From the NCBI GenBank assembly GCA_028718065.1, contig JAQUMP010000148.1:1-7721 (forward strand): a DNA stretch of 7,721 nucleotides, in the 5' to 3' direction. Origin of the DNA: Chitinivibrionales bacterium. GTDB lineage: Bacteria > Fibrobacterota > Chitinivibrionia > Chitinivibrionales > FEN-1185. Shown here one piece after another: positions 1-7,600 of the stretch (the stretch's first letter is position 1; the number at the start of each line of letters is the position of its first letter). Position numbers and translations under genes: made by a program. The notes under the pieces were generated by a model. The model was not told the origin of the DNA and did not search any database. It saw nothing but the letters and a program-made list of their open reading frames with translations.

Positions 1-21
1 TAAATTAGAAGAGGTAGTTTT

Positions 22-249
22 ATGATGAGCACGCTTACCAAGCACGGCCAGACTGCGATTCCGGCGGCTATCAGAAATCGTTACCACTTAACGGCGCATA
101 CTCGAATTGAATGGATTGATGACGGGCATAGTGTAAGCATCGTTCCCGTACCTGATGATCCAATTAAATCGTTACGAGGAAAATATCGTGGTTCTGCTTT
201 AGGAAAAAGTTTAGCGGCAATACGCGAAGCAGATCGAAAGCATGGATAA
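22..249 (+). CDS. vapB: AbrB/MazE-fold antitoxin of a VapBC module
   Basis: Small 75-residue protein, probable DNA-binding antitoxin that neutralises the VapC toxin encoded next and represses their shared promoter. The N-terminal half (about residues 4-45) has the swapped-hairpin AbrB/MazE/SpoVT pattern: K-H-G-Q-T-A-I-P-A-A-I-R near residues 7-18, then a hydrophobic 'V-S-I-V-P' strand around 38-42. The C-terminal part (I-K-S-L-R-G-K-Y-R-G, about 48-57, then a charged helix) resembles the tail by which VapB-type antitoxins grip the PIN toxin. Two adjacent ATG codons (22 and 25) could start it; AAGAGG at 9-14 sits 7 bases before the first, which I chose. Its stop overlaps the vapC start by 8 bases, the usual sign of a translationally coupled antitoxin-toxin pair. 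The promoter and operator would lie left of the window. Family assignment is firm; the exact VapB subfamily is inference. Confidence 0.87.
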   Translation: MMSTLTKHGQTAIPAAIRNRYHLTAHTRIEWIDDGHSVSIVPVPDDPIKSLRGKYRGSALGKSLAAIREADRKHG

Positions 250-673
250 ATCATTCGTTTTAGACACATCGGCGCTCTTTGCCTTTATTCAGGACGAAGA
301 AGGCGCGGACCGGGTGCAAAAGATTTTGGTATCGGGGAAAAAAAATGAATGCAAGATATACATTTCTTTTATAACAATCGCCGAACTTTATTATGTAACC
401 TGTCAAGAAAAAAGCGAATCGGCCGCCATAGAAATAGTTGCACAAATTAAAGCTTTGCCGATATCAATTCTTGAATCCGAAGAAAGCCTTACCCTTGCTG
501 CCGCCAGAATAAAAGCTCACTACCGTCTTTCTTTAGGCGATGCCTTTATTGCTGCAACTGCTTTACGGATTTCGGGCGTGTTGGTTCATAAAGACCCTGA
601 GTTTGAACAGCTTGAGCATTTCATTTTATTGGAAGCGTTGCCGTTTAAATCATTGCCAGGGAAAAAGAAATAA
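242..673 (+). CDS. vapC: PIN-domain toxin ribonuclease, VapC type
   Basis: A 143-residue PIN-domain protein, expected to be a magnesium-dependent endoribonuclease that cuts tRNA, rRNA or mRNA when not bound by its antitoxin. The acidic active-site residues are all visible: D8 in the opening 'V-L-D-T-S-A-L' strand, E48 in 'I-A-E-L-Y', D100 in 'L-G-D-A-F-I-A-A-T-A' and D118 in 'K-D-P-E-F'. Length and spacing match ordinary VapC proteins and there is no sign of decay, so the toxin is probably active. The ATG at 242 lies inside the end of the upstream antitoxin gene (8-base overlap, weak SD of its own), so translation is probably coupled. The natural substrate cannot be read from sequence. This is the only toxin in the plus-strand block that looks intact. 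Confidence 0.94.
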   Translation: MDKSFVLDTSALFAFIQDEEGADRVQKILVSGKKNECKIYISFITIAELYYVTCQEKSESAAIEIVAQIKALPISILESEESLTLAAARIKAHYRLSLGDAFIAATALRISGVLVHKDPEFEQLEHFILLEALPFKSLPGKKK

Positions 674-703
674 TCCTGCAAAATAGATTTTTTTACTTTC
701 TCC

Positions 704-709
704 AAGGAG
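704..709 (+). promoter_or_regulatory. Shine-Dalgarno site of the second antitoxin gene
   Basis: AAGGAG lies 6 bases before the ATG at 716 and fixes that start. The 42-base spacer between vapC and this gene shows no convincing promoter or hairpin, so read-through from the vapBC operon is possible. Confidence 0.85.
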
Positions 710-715
710 CTAATT

Positions 716-949
716 ATGACTACCCTCACCGAGAAAATTATAGACGAAGCGCTTTCATTACCCAACGACATGCGAGCTGTTGTCGTAGATAAATTGCTTG
801 AAAGCCTTAATATTCCATCTCAAAAAGAAATTGATCTGTTATGGACAAATGAAGCCGAAAAACGTTTCAAAGATTTTAAAAACAAGAAGGTAAAAGCCAT
901 TGATGGAGAGCTTGTTTTTAATGAAATCAGAAAAAAATACAAGAGATAA
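716..949 (+). CDS. Addiction-module antitoxin (TIGR02574-like), orphaned
   Basis: A 77-residue protein of the family annotated 'putative addiction module component' (TIGR02574/PF09720-like), antitoxins normally paired with ParE/RelE-type toxins. Typical features are the N-terminal helix with 'A-L-S-L-P-N-D-M-R' (about 12-20), the 'L-L-E-S-L' that follows (27-31), a Trp-containing linker ('D-L-L-W', about 40-43), and a charged C-terminal half ending in 'F-N-E-I-R-K-K-Y' that would wrap around the toxin. A strong SD (704-709) precedes the ATG. The next gene starts one base after this stop, the layout of an antitoxin-toxin operon, but that toxin is broken, so this antitoxin probably has no local partner. 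It could still act against a related toxin elsewhere in the genome. Family recognised from pattern and context; no DNA-binding domain is evident. Confidence 0.86.
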   Translation: MTTLTEKIIDEALSLPNDMRAVVVDKLLESLNIPSQKEIDLLWTNEAEKRFKDFKNKKVKAIDGELVFNEIRKKYKR

Positions 950-950
950 A

Positions 951-1174
951 ATGAATTATTCTTTTCTTCCTGAAGCAAGAATTGAATTTTTTAGCGCCAT
1001 TGAATATTACGAGAATTGCAGTACGGGGCTTGGTTTACGAGACGCTGCCTAATCAAACGTTTTCCTTATGGAATAATTTATGCAATTAACGAGAAGGCTA
1101 TTGTCATTCTTGCGATAATGCACCTGAATAGAAAACCAAATTATTGGCATTCAAGACTCAAGAAAATACCCTAA
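951..1174 (+). pseudogene. ParE/RelE-type toxin remnant with internal out-of-frame deletion
   Basis: Two pieces of one plasmid-stabilisation (ParE/RelE superfamily) toxin are recognisable. From the ATG at 951 the frame reads M-N-Y-S-F-L-P-E-A-R-I-E-F, then an 'A-I-E-Y-Y-E' helix and 'G-L-G-L', and stops at 1050-1052. A second frame, open from 1037 to the TAA at 1172-1174, reads T-R-R-C-L-I-K-R-F-P-Y-G-I-I-Y and 'A-I-M-H-L-N-R-K-P-N-Y-W-H-S-R-L', the conserved C-terminal core of these toxins. In relatives roughly 25 residues separate 'GLGL' from 'RRCL', so about 70-80 bases appear to be missing here and the frame is broken. The first 33-residue peptide lacks the beta-sheet core and is not expected to be toxic. 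The start lies one base after the antitoxin stop. The deletion size is inferred from memory of family length, not measured. Confidence 0.9.
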
Positions 1175-2118
1175 CCCACTCCCAGCCTGCTTTTTAGCAT
1201 CTCGATATTCTTAATCGAATTTTTGACCGCCTTGGCCTGATAGTGGTTATTATAGGCAATGGCCACCGCCGCGCATTTTTTATGCAGCGAAAGCTGCCCC
1301 GCAGTGTGCTCTTCCAGCTCCTTTTCGGAATAGCCGTAATCGTAGCGCGCGTTGCGCGCGGCAAGTTTTTCCTTGGCCGTGGTTGGTTTACTTTTAGGAT
1401 ACCAGGCCTCTACGTTCCTGCCGGAGTAGCGCACGTAGCCTTTGTCGCTGGTGGCGTAGGCCTTAAGCGGAAAGGCGTGCTCCACGGCGGGGATTTCGGT
1501 GTTGCAGATCCCCACGCCGCTGTTTTTTAAGGCCTGCAAAACATCGGCATTGTGCCAGCTTATGTGCCGGAATTCTATATGCACGTCGATGCGCATGGCA
1601 ACAGCCTCGGCGGCCACGGCCAATAAATAATCAAGTTTCTTTTGGCTGCGGTAAACGTGATCCTCGAGCTGGATCAAAAAGCTAAAAAACCTTCCCGTCT
1701 CTATGAGCGGGCTTACGGCGTAAATATGCTTTTGCATTAAATCTTTTCCGGCAGTTGCATCGTCTGTCTTTGTGTGCGAAATGTCTTTGTGCACCTTTAC
1801 ACTATACAACATCGATTCTTTACTGCGTTTTTCCATGTCTAAAAAATGAGCCATGGACGGCGGTTGATAAAACGTATTGTTGATCTCCACGAACGAAAAA
1901 TAGTGCTGGTAAAAACGCAGGCGGTCCTGGTCGGCCTTTTGCTGGTCGGAGGCAGCCGCCGCTTGAGCGGCCGTTAGTTTGGGCGGATTAAAAATCCCGA
2001 TCCAATCGTCGTAATAATAGCCGGACGTACCCACATAGATTCCCTGCGGAGTAATGTTCGGCGGGATTTGCAAGGGTTGCCAGGAAGAGAGGGTATTATT
2101 TTCACATGAGAACCGCAT
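1171..2118 (-). CDS. DUF72 (YecE-like) family protein
   Basis: A DUF72 (PF01904) protein, a TIM-barrel-like family of unknown function. Counting from the upstream GTG at 2148 (325 residues), hallmarks are: 'I-Y-V-G-T-S-G-Y-Y-Y' near 37-46, V-E-I-N-N-T-F-Y at 87-94, I-E-F-R-H-I-S-W at 191-198, Y-V-R-Y-S-G-R-N at 238-245, Y-D-Y-G-Y-S-E-K-E-L at 269-278 and N-N-H-Y-Q-A-K-A-V at 300-308. A stretch rich in Ala and Gln (about 59-72) looks like an extra loop before the first conserved helix. I prefer the ATG at 2118 (residue 11, giving 315 residues): the ten residues before it are hydrophobic, AT-rich and unlike the family, and neither start has a good SD. The gene follows fic by 24 bases (from 2148) on the same strand, so they may be one transcript. 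Its body is more GC-rich than fic. Family certain, start uncertain. Confidence 0.93.
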   Translation of the reverse strand: MRFSCENNTLSSWQPLQIPPNITPQGIYVGTSGYYYDDWIGIFNPPKLTAAQAAAASDQQKADQDRLRFYQHYFSFVEINNTFYQPPSMAHFLDMEKRSKESMLYSVKVHKDISHTKTDDATAGKDLMQKHIYAVSPLIETGRFFSFLIQLEDHVYRSQKKLDYLLAVAAEAVAMRIDVHIEFRHISWHNADVLQALKNSGVGICNTEIPAVEHAFPLKAYATSDKGYVRYSGRNVEAWYPKSKPTTAKEKLAARNARYDYGYSEKELEEHTAGQLSLHKKCAAVAIAYNNHYQAKAVKNSIKNIEMLKSRLGVG

Positions 2119-2141
2119 AATGTTAACTAAAACCGATATTA

Positions 2142-2162
2142 TTAACACGACGATGTCATCAT
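2142..2162 (-). other. Six-codon mini-ORF with strong SD before the DUF72 gene
   Basis: On the minus strand AAAGGA (2174-2169) overlaps the fic stop codon and sits 6 bases before an ATG-ATG pair at 2162. That frame reads only M-M-T-S-S-C before TAA at 2144-2142. The only good initiation signal in the fic-DUF72 gap therefore opens a frame different from DUF72. Its stop overlaps the possible GTG start of DUF72 at 2148. It may be a coupling leader, or the remnant of the true DUF72 start after a small frameshift. Expression is not shown. Confidence 0.4.
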
Positions 2163-2172
2163 GTTAAATCCT

Positions 2173-3273
2173 TTAACGTGACATTTTTGAGAGGGCGCTC
2201 CATAAGTTTACGTTTCGATAAACAGTCTCTTTCCATACCTGCTCAGATTTTAAAATTCCAATCGATTCCAAGTCTTTTAAATATTTGCTCGCAGATTGTC
2301 TCACTGCAATTTTCTGTTTAACAAAATGCTCTATTTTACAGTAAGGATTCATAAACAGGATTTCAGTAATTTCTTTCGCCTGTTTGAGTCGGGGAAGCCT
2401 CGTTTTGATATGTTCGAATGTTTTTGCCATTAAGCCCCGAATGATTGCGATCTTTTTAATGGTTTGGCGAGAGGTTTCTTCCACGGAACTGAGCATATAA
2501 ATAATCCATGGCTCCCATGAATTATTGTTCGTGACCTCCTTTAAAAGACGATAATATTCCTGTTTTTCGCGGATAATATAGGATGAATGATAGAGGATTG
2601 GCAGATTAAGCAGTCCTTCATGCACCAGGTAGAGCACATTGAGGATTCTTCCCGTACGACCGTTTCCATCAGTAAATGGATGAATAGATTCAAACTGATA
2701 GTGCATGGCAGCCATTTTAATAAGCGGGTCGGTGGCTGCGAATTCTCCATCATTGATAAAATGCCAAAGATTATCAAGCTTATCGCGGAGCAGTGTTTCA
2801 CCTTCGGGCGGCGTATACATTATTTCGCCGGTTGCCGTATTTTTTAAGGTTGTGCCCGGTATTTTGCGAATTCCAGCACTGGTATCTTTGAGAATCTGAT
2901 AAATCTCAATAGCAACATTGGTATTGATAAATTGTTTCTTTTTAAGAATATTAAAACCGGACCAAAGCGCCTGTCTATATCGTATAACTTCTTTCGTCGC
3001 GGTGTCGATACGGTCGTCCTTGAGCACCGCTGCTTTATACAGTGAATCGTTTGTTGTAATGATATTCTCGATTTCAGAACTGTCCTTTGCTTCCTGAAGG
3101 AGGATCGTATTAATGAGAATTTCCGGTTGCGGAATTGTTTCGGCAATGCCTTTCAGTTCTGCAAGCGCGGCTCTGGCAGACGCAACTTTTCGCAAAATAA
3201 CTTTACTTTCGATATCAGCATGCGGCGGCAAAAGAGGTAGGTCGTTATAGGGTTTTGAACGATTGAAAGTCAT
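2173..3273 (-). CDS. fic: Class II Fic family protein, probable AMP transferase
   Basis: A 366-residue Fic protein, expected to transfer AMP from ATP to a hydroxyl side chain of a target protein, possibly itself. The catalytic motif H-P-F-T-D-G-N-G-R-T-G-R is complete at residues 198-209 (2647-2682), including H198, D202, N204 and R206. The inhibitory helix motif lies N-terminal, S65-S-E-I-E69-N70, matching [S/T]xxxE[G/N]. That places it in class II, where the Glu blocks productive ATP binding until relieved. 'Y-T-P-P-E-G-E' (153-159) is the substrate-docking flap. An N-terminal Fic_N-like domain precedes it, and residues about 295-355 look like a winged helix ('Q-S-A-S-K-Y-L-K-D-L'). Length resembles Shewanella SoFic. 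AAGGAG (3279-3284), 5 bases before the ATG, fixes the start. It lies upstream of DUF72 in a likely two-gene unit. It is AT-rich against the polymerase genes, hinting at transfer. No antitoxin partner is adjacent, as expected when inhibition is in cis. The target is unknown. Confidence 0.95.
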   Translation of the reverse strand: MTFNRSKPYNDLPLLPPHADIESKVILRKVASARAALAELKGIAETIPQPEILINTILLQEAKDSSEIENIITTNDSLYKAAVLKDDRIDTATKEVIRYRQALWSGFNILKKKQFINTNVAIEIYQILKDTSAGIRKIPGTTLKNTATGEIMYTPPEGETLLRDKLDNLWHFINDGEFAATDPLIKMAAMHYQFESIHPFTDGNGRTGRILNVLYLVHEGLLNLPILYHSSYIIREKQEYYRLLKEVTNNNSWEPWIIYMLSSVEETSRQTIKKIAIIRGLMAKTFEHIKTRLPRLKQAKEITEILFMNPYCKIEHFVKQKIAVRQSASKYLKDLESIGILKSEQVWKETVYRNVNLWSALSKMSR

Positions 3274-3421
3274 TTGCGCTCCTTAACCATTAACCAGGTT
3301 GAAATGAGAAGTGATTTGATTATCTATAAGTAAAATAGATTTAACCATTCTATGTTTTTAACTTTCTTAGGCGGCGACGATAACCTTATTCCGACCCGGC
3401 TTACTAAAGCCTAACGGCTCT
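3274..3421 (-). promoter_or_regulatory. Probable fic promoter region; spacer after imuB
   Basis: The longest gene-free stretch (148 bases). It must carry the fic promoter unless fic is read through from imuB. Next to fic is the SD (3279-3284). An AT-rich minus-strand stretch around 3318-3345 (containing 'TATAGATAAT') could supply a -10 element, but I see no clear -35 at proper spacing. The 9-base sequence TTAACCATT occurs twice in the same orientation (3283-3291 and 3341-3349), bracketing that stretch, and AACCAGGTT (3292-3300) is a short inverted repeat. Next to imuB, GGCTT/AAGCC (3398-3402 with 3407-3411) can form a 5-bp hairpin and TTAGGC/GCCTAA (3367-3372 with 3409-3414) is a wider inverted repeat. 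Neither has a T-run on the minus strand, so an intrinsic terminator is not supported. Confidence 0.4.
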
Positions 3422-4603
3422 CTATAAACACGCCGCGCTTAGGACACTGCTAAAATCCATTTTTTCGCGCACGTCAACAATGCTGGCGCTGAGCGCTTTT
3501 TGTTTTTGTTCACGAACAGTTTCGAACAGGCTTAATTGGCCGGTTTCGGGCTGCGCGTTGCCGGCGATAAGCCCCATGCTTTTAATGGCAACCCGGCGCT
3601 GATAGAGTTCAAAAAAGAGCGCACTTGCCTTGCCTGTAATGGTTAAAAAATCGTTGGTCGCCGTCGGCAAGGAAGCCGTTTTTTGGACTTTTTTATGATC
3701 GGTATAGGTAAGCGTAAATGTAAACCGCTCGATATTATAATTTTTCCTTTTAAGTTCAAAACAGAATTTATCGGCGGTGTTGCGCACCATTTGGCGCAAG
3801 GCTTCCTGATCGTTAATGTCGGCATCGAGCACGGTTTCGGCCTTGATGGGGGCAACGGCGGCGCGCGCGCTCTGCGCCGCATTCCCGCCGGCCAGAGCGT
3901 ACACCTTTTCGCCTTCGGCGCCCATGCGGCGCATGAGCGCCTCTTTACCGATGCGCGTTACCTGGCCGATGCGCCGGACGCCGTAGGCCTTGAGTCTTTC
4001 TTTACCGTGCGGCGATACGCCGGGCAAAAGATTAACATCGAGCCCGGCCAACGTCTGCACTTCGGCCCCGGGCGGACAAATGCAGGTGTTGTCGGGACGC
4101 GCGCACCGTGCCATGATCTGCGCAATGGGCGATGACGCGGCCAACCCCAGCGCAAGGCGGCGCACAAAAACGGCGCGCCCGATGGCGGCGCGCAGGAGCG
4201 CGGCAATTTCTTGCGGTACGGTACTCCGGCAGAGCGGCGTGCGAGAGAGGTTAATAATGGCGCTGCCGCTATCGCGCAGGACAACCTCCGGCGAATAGCG
4301 CAGGAAAACCGCCCGCAGCTCTTCGCACACAGCCCGCTCAAACTCGCGGTTACGCTCCACAATTAAAACAGCCCGGTAGCGTTTGGCGATCAGCATCAGG
4401 GGCATGCCGCCGTAAATTCCCAATTTTTCCGCTTCGGGCGAGCAGGCCCATACCGCGCTTTTGTGGCTGTCAAGACCTTGTTGCGCCACCACAAAGGGCC
4501 GGCCGCGCAGATCGGGCAAATAGGCCGCCAAAGCCTGCGCTCCGAACTGGGGCAGGCGCAGGGCGCAAAAAAGCGCATCAGGCCGCGGCGCGCAGGTCGG
4601 CAT
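3422..4603 (-). CDS. imuB: ImuB-like catalytically dead Y-family polymerase, clamp adaptor
   Basis: Y-family DNA polymerase homologue expected to act as the non-catalytic ImuB subunit of a mutasome, bridging DnaE2 to the sliding clamp at lesions. The fold is recognisable: 'L-R-G-R-P-F-V-V' near the N-terminus, a helix-hairpin-helix-like 'L-P-G-V-S-P-H-G-K-E-R-L' in the thumb, and a little finger with 'F-T-F-T-L-T-Y-T-D'. Gap-free alignment with Dpo4 puts R, G and S where D7, D105 and E106 should be (residues 16, 113 and 114 here), so metal-dependent synthesis should be lost. Q-L-S-L-F at 356-360 (3524-3538) is a consensus beta-clamp motif. I chose the ATG at 4603 (393 residues): AAGGA (4612-4616) lies 8 bases upstream, while the in-frame ATG at 4654 (410 residues) has no SD. 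It overlaps dnaE2 by 26 bases. It ends about 33 residues after the clamp motif, lacking the long C-terminal extension of described ImuB proteins. Confidence 0.88.
   Translation of the reverse strand: MPTCAPRPDALFCALRLPQFGAQALAAYLPDLRGRPFVVAQQGLDSHKSAVWACSPEAEKLGIYGGMPLMLIAKRYRAVLIVERNREFERAVCEELRAVFLRYSPEVVLRDSGSAIINLSRTPLCRSTVPQEIAALLRAAIGRAVFVRRLALGLAASSPIAQIMARCARPDNTCICPPGAEVQTLAGLDVNLLPGVSPHGKERLKAYGVRRIGQVTRIGKEALMRRMGAEGEKVYALAGGNAAQSARAAVAPIKAETVLDADINDQEALRQMVRNTADKFCFELKRKNYNIERFTFTLTYTDHKKVQKTASLPTATNDFLTITGKASALFFELYQRRVAIKSMGLIAGNAQPETGQLSLFETVREQKQKALSASIVDVREKMDFSSVLSAACL
3524..3538 (-). other. Beta-clamp binding motif QLSLF encoded in imuB
   Basis: These 15 bases encode Gln-Leu-Ser-Leu-Phe, an exact match to the consensus Q-L-[S/D]-L-F pentapeptide that docks polymerases and repair proteins on the bacterial sliding clamp. 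It sits just after the little-finger domain, the usual place in Pol IV, Pol V and ImuB proteins. Confidence 0.9.
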
Positions 4604-7600
4604 AGGTATAATCCTTTGTAAAGGATCGCTGCAGGCGTTGGCTGGCTTTTTCAAAATCGACCTGGGCGGGCGACCAGCCGGCCGCGGAAATTCTGTCCGC
4701 CTCCAGCGTAAACGCGCCCCACTCTTCGCTCACCCGGCCCCAGATTTCAAATGGTCCGGGCTCCAGTAAAACATCGCAATACTTTTGGTAAATATCGGGC
4801 CAGACAACCACATCGAGCGATTCGGTTTTGTCTTCCAGGGTCACAAACAGCATGGACCGCCCGCCTTCCACCGTATGCGGCCGGTTGGTAATCATCCGGC
4901 CGAACACCTTAACGCGCCTGCCGCTGAAGGCGTGGATTTGGTCCGCCGCTACGGCATTACGTGATGCCGGATGTAAATCGAGTATTTCCAGGATATCACC
5001 CGAAATCATATAGCCCAGCAGGCGCAGCTCGTTAAAACATTTTTCGGCATGGCTGTAATCGTCTATCACGGCATACCCGTGGTCGGCGCTTGGGCGCCCG
5101 CTTGCCGCAAAGAGCTCTCCTCCGCCGCAGCGCTTATAAATATCGTCCAGCAGAAACAGCGACTGCGGCTGGGTAAGGCCGAAGCCGTCCAGCGCGCCGA
5201 CCAGAATTAAACTTTCGATCTCCTTTTTTTGCATAGGCACGCGCTTGACAAAATCGGCTAAATTGCGGAACGGGCCGCAGCGCTCCCGCGCCGCCATTAG
5301 GGCCGTAAGGCTTTTCTGGCCGATGCGGCTTATATGCATAAAACCGGGCCTGATCCAGGTGTGCTTGCCCCAATACGCTATGCGCGATTCATTGATACTC
5401 ATGGGTAGAATGCGCAGGCCCCAGCGGCGCGCTTCGTCGAGGTAGACATCGCGGGAATAAAACCCGTGGTTGTTGCTGATGACCGCCGCCAGAAACTGCG
5501 CCGGGTAGTGCGCTTTAAGGTAGGTGCATTTAAAAGAGAGCTGTGCGTAGCTGGCGCTATGCGATTTACAAAAGCTAAAGCCGGTAAAGCTGCTGACGCG
5601 CTCCCACAGCATAAGCGCCTGCGGCTGCGTGAGTCCGCTTACGCGGCGGCAGCCGTCCATAAAACGGCCGGCGGTCTGCGCGTATTCGTCGTCCGTTAAA
5701 AGTCCGTCGTGCTGGCTGTTCATGAGCTTACGGATTTTGTCGGCGTCCTTGTAGCTGAGCCCCGCCACCTGGTGGCAGATTTTGGTAACGTCTTCCTGAA
5801 AGGCGCACACGTCGTGGCTTTCCTTAAGAATGGGCGCAAGCGACGGGTGCAGATACTCCCAGTCGAAAATGCCGAGTTTACTTTTGCGATGGCGCTCCAC
5901 AAAGACGCGGGTATAGGCCGCACCGGCCGGCCGCACGAGGCTTGAGGTTATGGTGATCTCCTCGAAGGTTTCGGCCTGCGCTTTTTTATTGAGCCGCGTT
6001 TGGGCCGGGCTCTCTATATAAAAAATGCCCTTGGTGCGGCCTTTGCGCATCAGCGCGCGCACGGCCGGGTCGTTGTAGCATTTGTTAAGATCGGCGACAT
6101 TCGGATCGGGCAGGCCCTGCTGCATGAGCTGAGCCAAGGTGTCGCGCAGGACCGAAAGCGAGCCGTTGCCGAGGATATCGAATTTAATCAGCCCCAGTTC
6201 GTCGATGCCGTTATGCATGTCGATCTGCGTGATAATGCGGTTGCGCTCGCCGCCTGAATATTCGCAGGCCACGTGCCGCCGGATGGGCTGGTTGGTTATC
6301 AGCACGCCGCCGGGATGCTGGCCCAAAAAACGCGGCTTGCCGGTAATGGCCGCGCTCAGGCGCAGCAGGTGCGCAATTTCGTCGTCTTCTATGCGCCGGC
6401 TTATGGTTTTGTGGCTTTTTAAAATTTCGGTGAGTTGTTCTTCGCTGTAGCCAAAGACTTTGCCGACTTCACGGAACGCGGCCCGGCGCCGGAAATGGTT
6501 GGTGGTGCAGGTTATGGCCACGCGGTCGCGGCCCCATTTATTTACCAGATACTCAAGCGCGCGCTCGCGTTCGTCCCAGCCGAAATCCAGGTCCGCGTCC
6601 GGCGGCGAGGCCCGGTCTTCGTTTAAAAAGCGCTGAAAGTAAAGATCGTAGCGGATGGGATCGAGGTCGCTCACGCCAAGGTTAAAGAAGGTTATGGAAT
6701 TGGCCGCGCTGCCGCGCAGGATCGTGCAATCCGTGGGTTTGCGATAGGCCGTGCGTAAGGTTGCGTTGGCCCAATCGCGGATGTCCTTGACAATAAGAAA
6801 ATAGGAGGGATAGCCGAGCTTGTCGATAACGTCAAGCTCCATGCTTTGAATTTGCCGGGCGCGCTCGTAGGTTGGTTTGCCGCCGTAATTTTTTTCCAGT
6901 CCGCGCAGCGCAAGCTTTCGCAGATACTGCGACGGCGTCTGGTTGCCGGGCGCGCTGATTTGGGGCATGATCCACGAACCCACGTTAAGCTCCACGTTAC
7001 ACTGGTCGGCGATGAGGGCGCTGTTTTTGATGGCCTCCGCATGCTGCGGGAAGAGACGCTGCATTTCCTGGTGCGATTTTAAGAAGGCGTTTTGCGGGGT
7101 GTATTCCTGGGGTCGCAGGCGCGACAAAGTTGAATTGAGCCCGATGGCAACTAAGATTTTGTGCGTGTCCCACTGTTCGCGGTCCAGGAAAAACGAGTTG
7201 CCGGAAACAACAAGGGGTATCTGCAACTCGCGCGCGACTACCTCCAGACGTTTGCTTTGCTGCCGCGTGGGTACGGAGTTATTTATGAGCTCGCCGTAAA
7301 CACTGCCGCGGTTGGGCATGCCGGACAAAAGGCGCAGCAGATCGGGTGTTGCCGTAATAAAAAAAAGATTGGGCCAGGGCTTGGAAAATATAGTTGCAAA
7401 AGTAAAGGTATCGGCATGGATATGGCGCGCGGTTATAATCTCGCAGAGGTCGCCATAGCCTTCGGCGTTTTTGGCGAGCAGTACGATGCTGTCGCAAGAA
7501 TTTTTTGGCTCGGTGAGTTCCACGCCGAGAATGGGCTTGATCTTCTGCTCGCGGCACTCGGTGTAAAACCTAATCAGGCCGCTCATGCGGTTGGTATCGG

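Noticed and set aside
1030..1060. Programmed frameshift joining the two halves of the ParE/RelE toxin
   Set aside because: No slippery heptamer is seen, and even after a shift the protein would lack the middle of the domain, so a deletion explains it better.
1345..1363. GCGCGC-GTT-GCGCGC inverted repeat
   Set aside because: It encodes Ala-Arg-Asn-Ala-Arg inside DUF72, so it is explained by GC-rich codons.
1243..1530. 95-residue open frame on the plus strand antisense to DUF72
   Set aside because: It overlaps the conserved C-terminal DUF72 motifs and has no family resemblance of its own.
3396..3417. Intrinsic terminator after imuB
   Set aside because: The GGCTT/AAGCC stem is only 5 bp and no T-run follows on the minus strand.
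3683..4135. 150-residue open frame on the plus strand antisense to imuB
   Set aside because: It lies opposite conserved imuB codons, has no SD and no recognisable domain; GC-rich antisense frames stay open by codon bias.
3422..4603. Active DinB/Pol IV or UmuC
   Set aside because: The catalytic D and D-E positions hold Arg, Gly and Ser, so an active polymerase is not supported.
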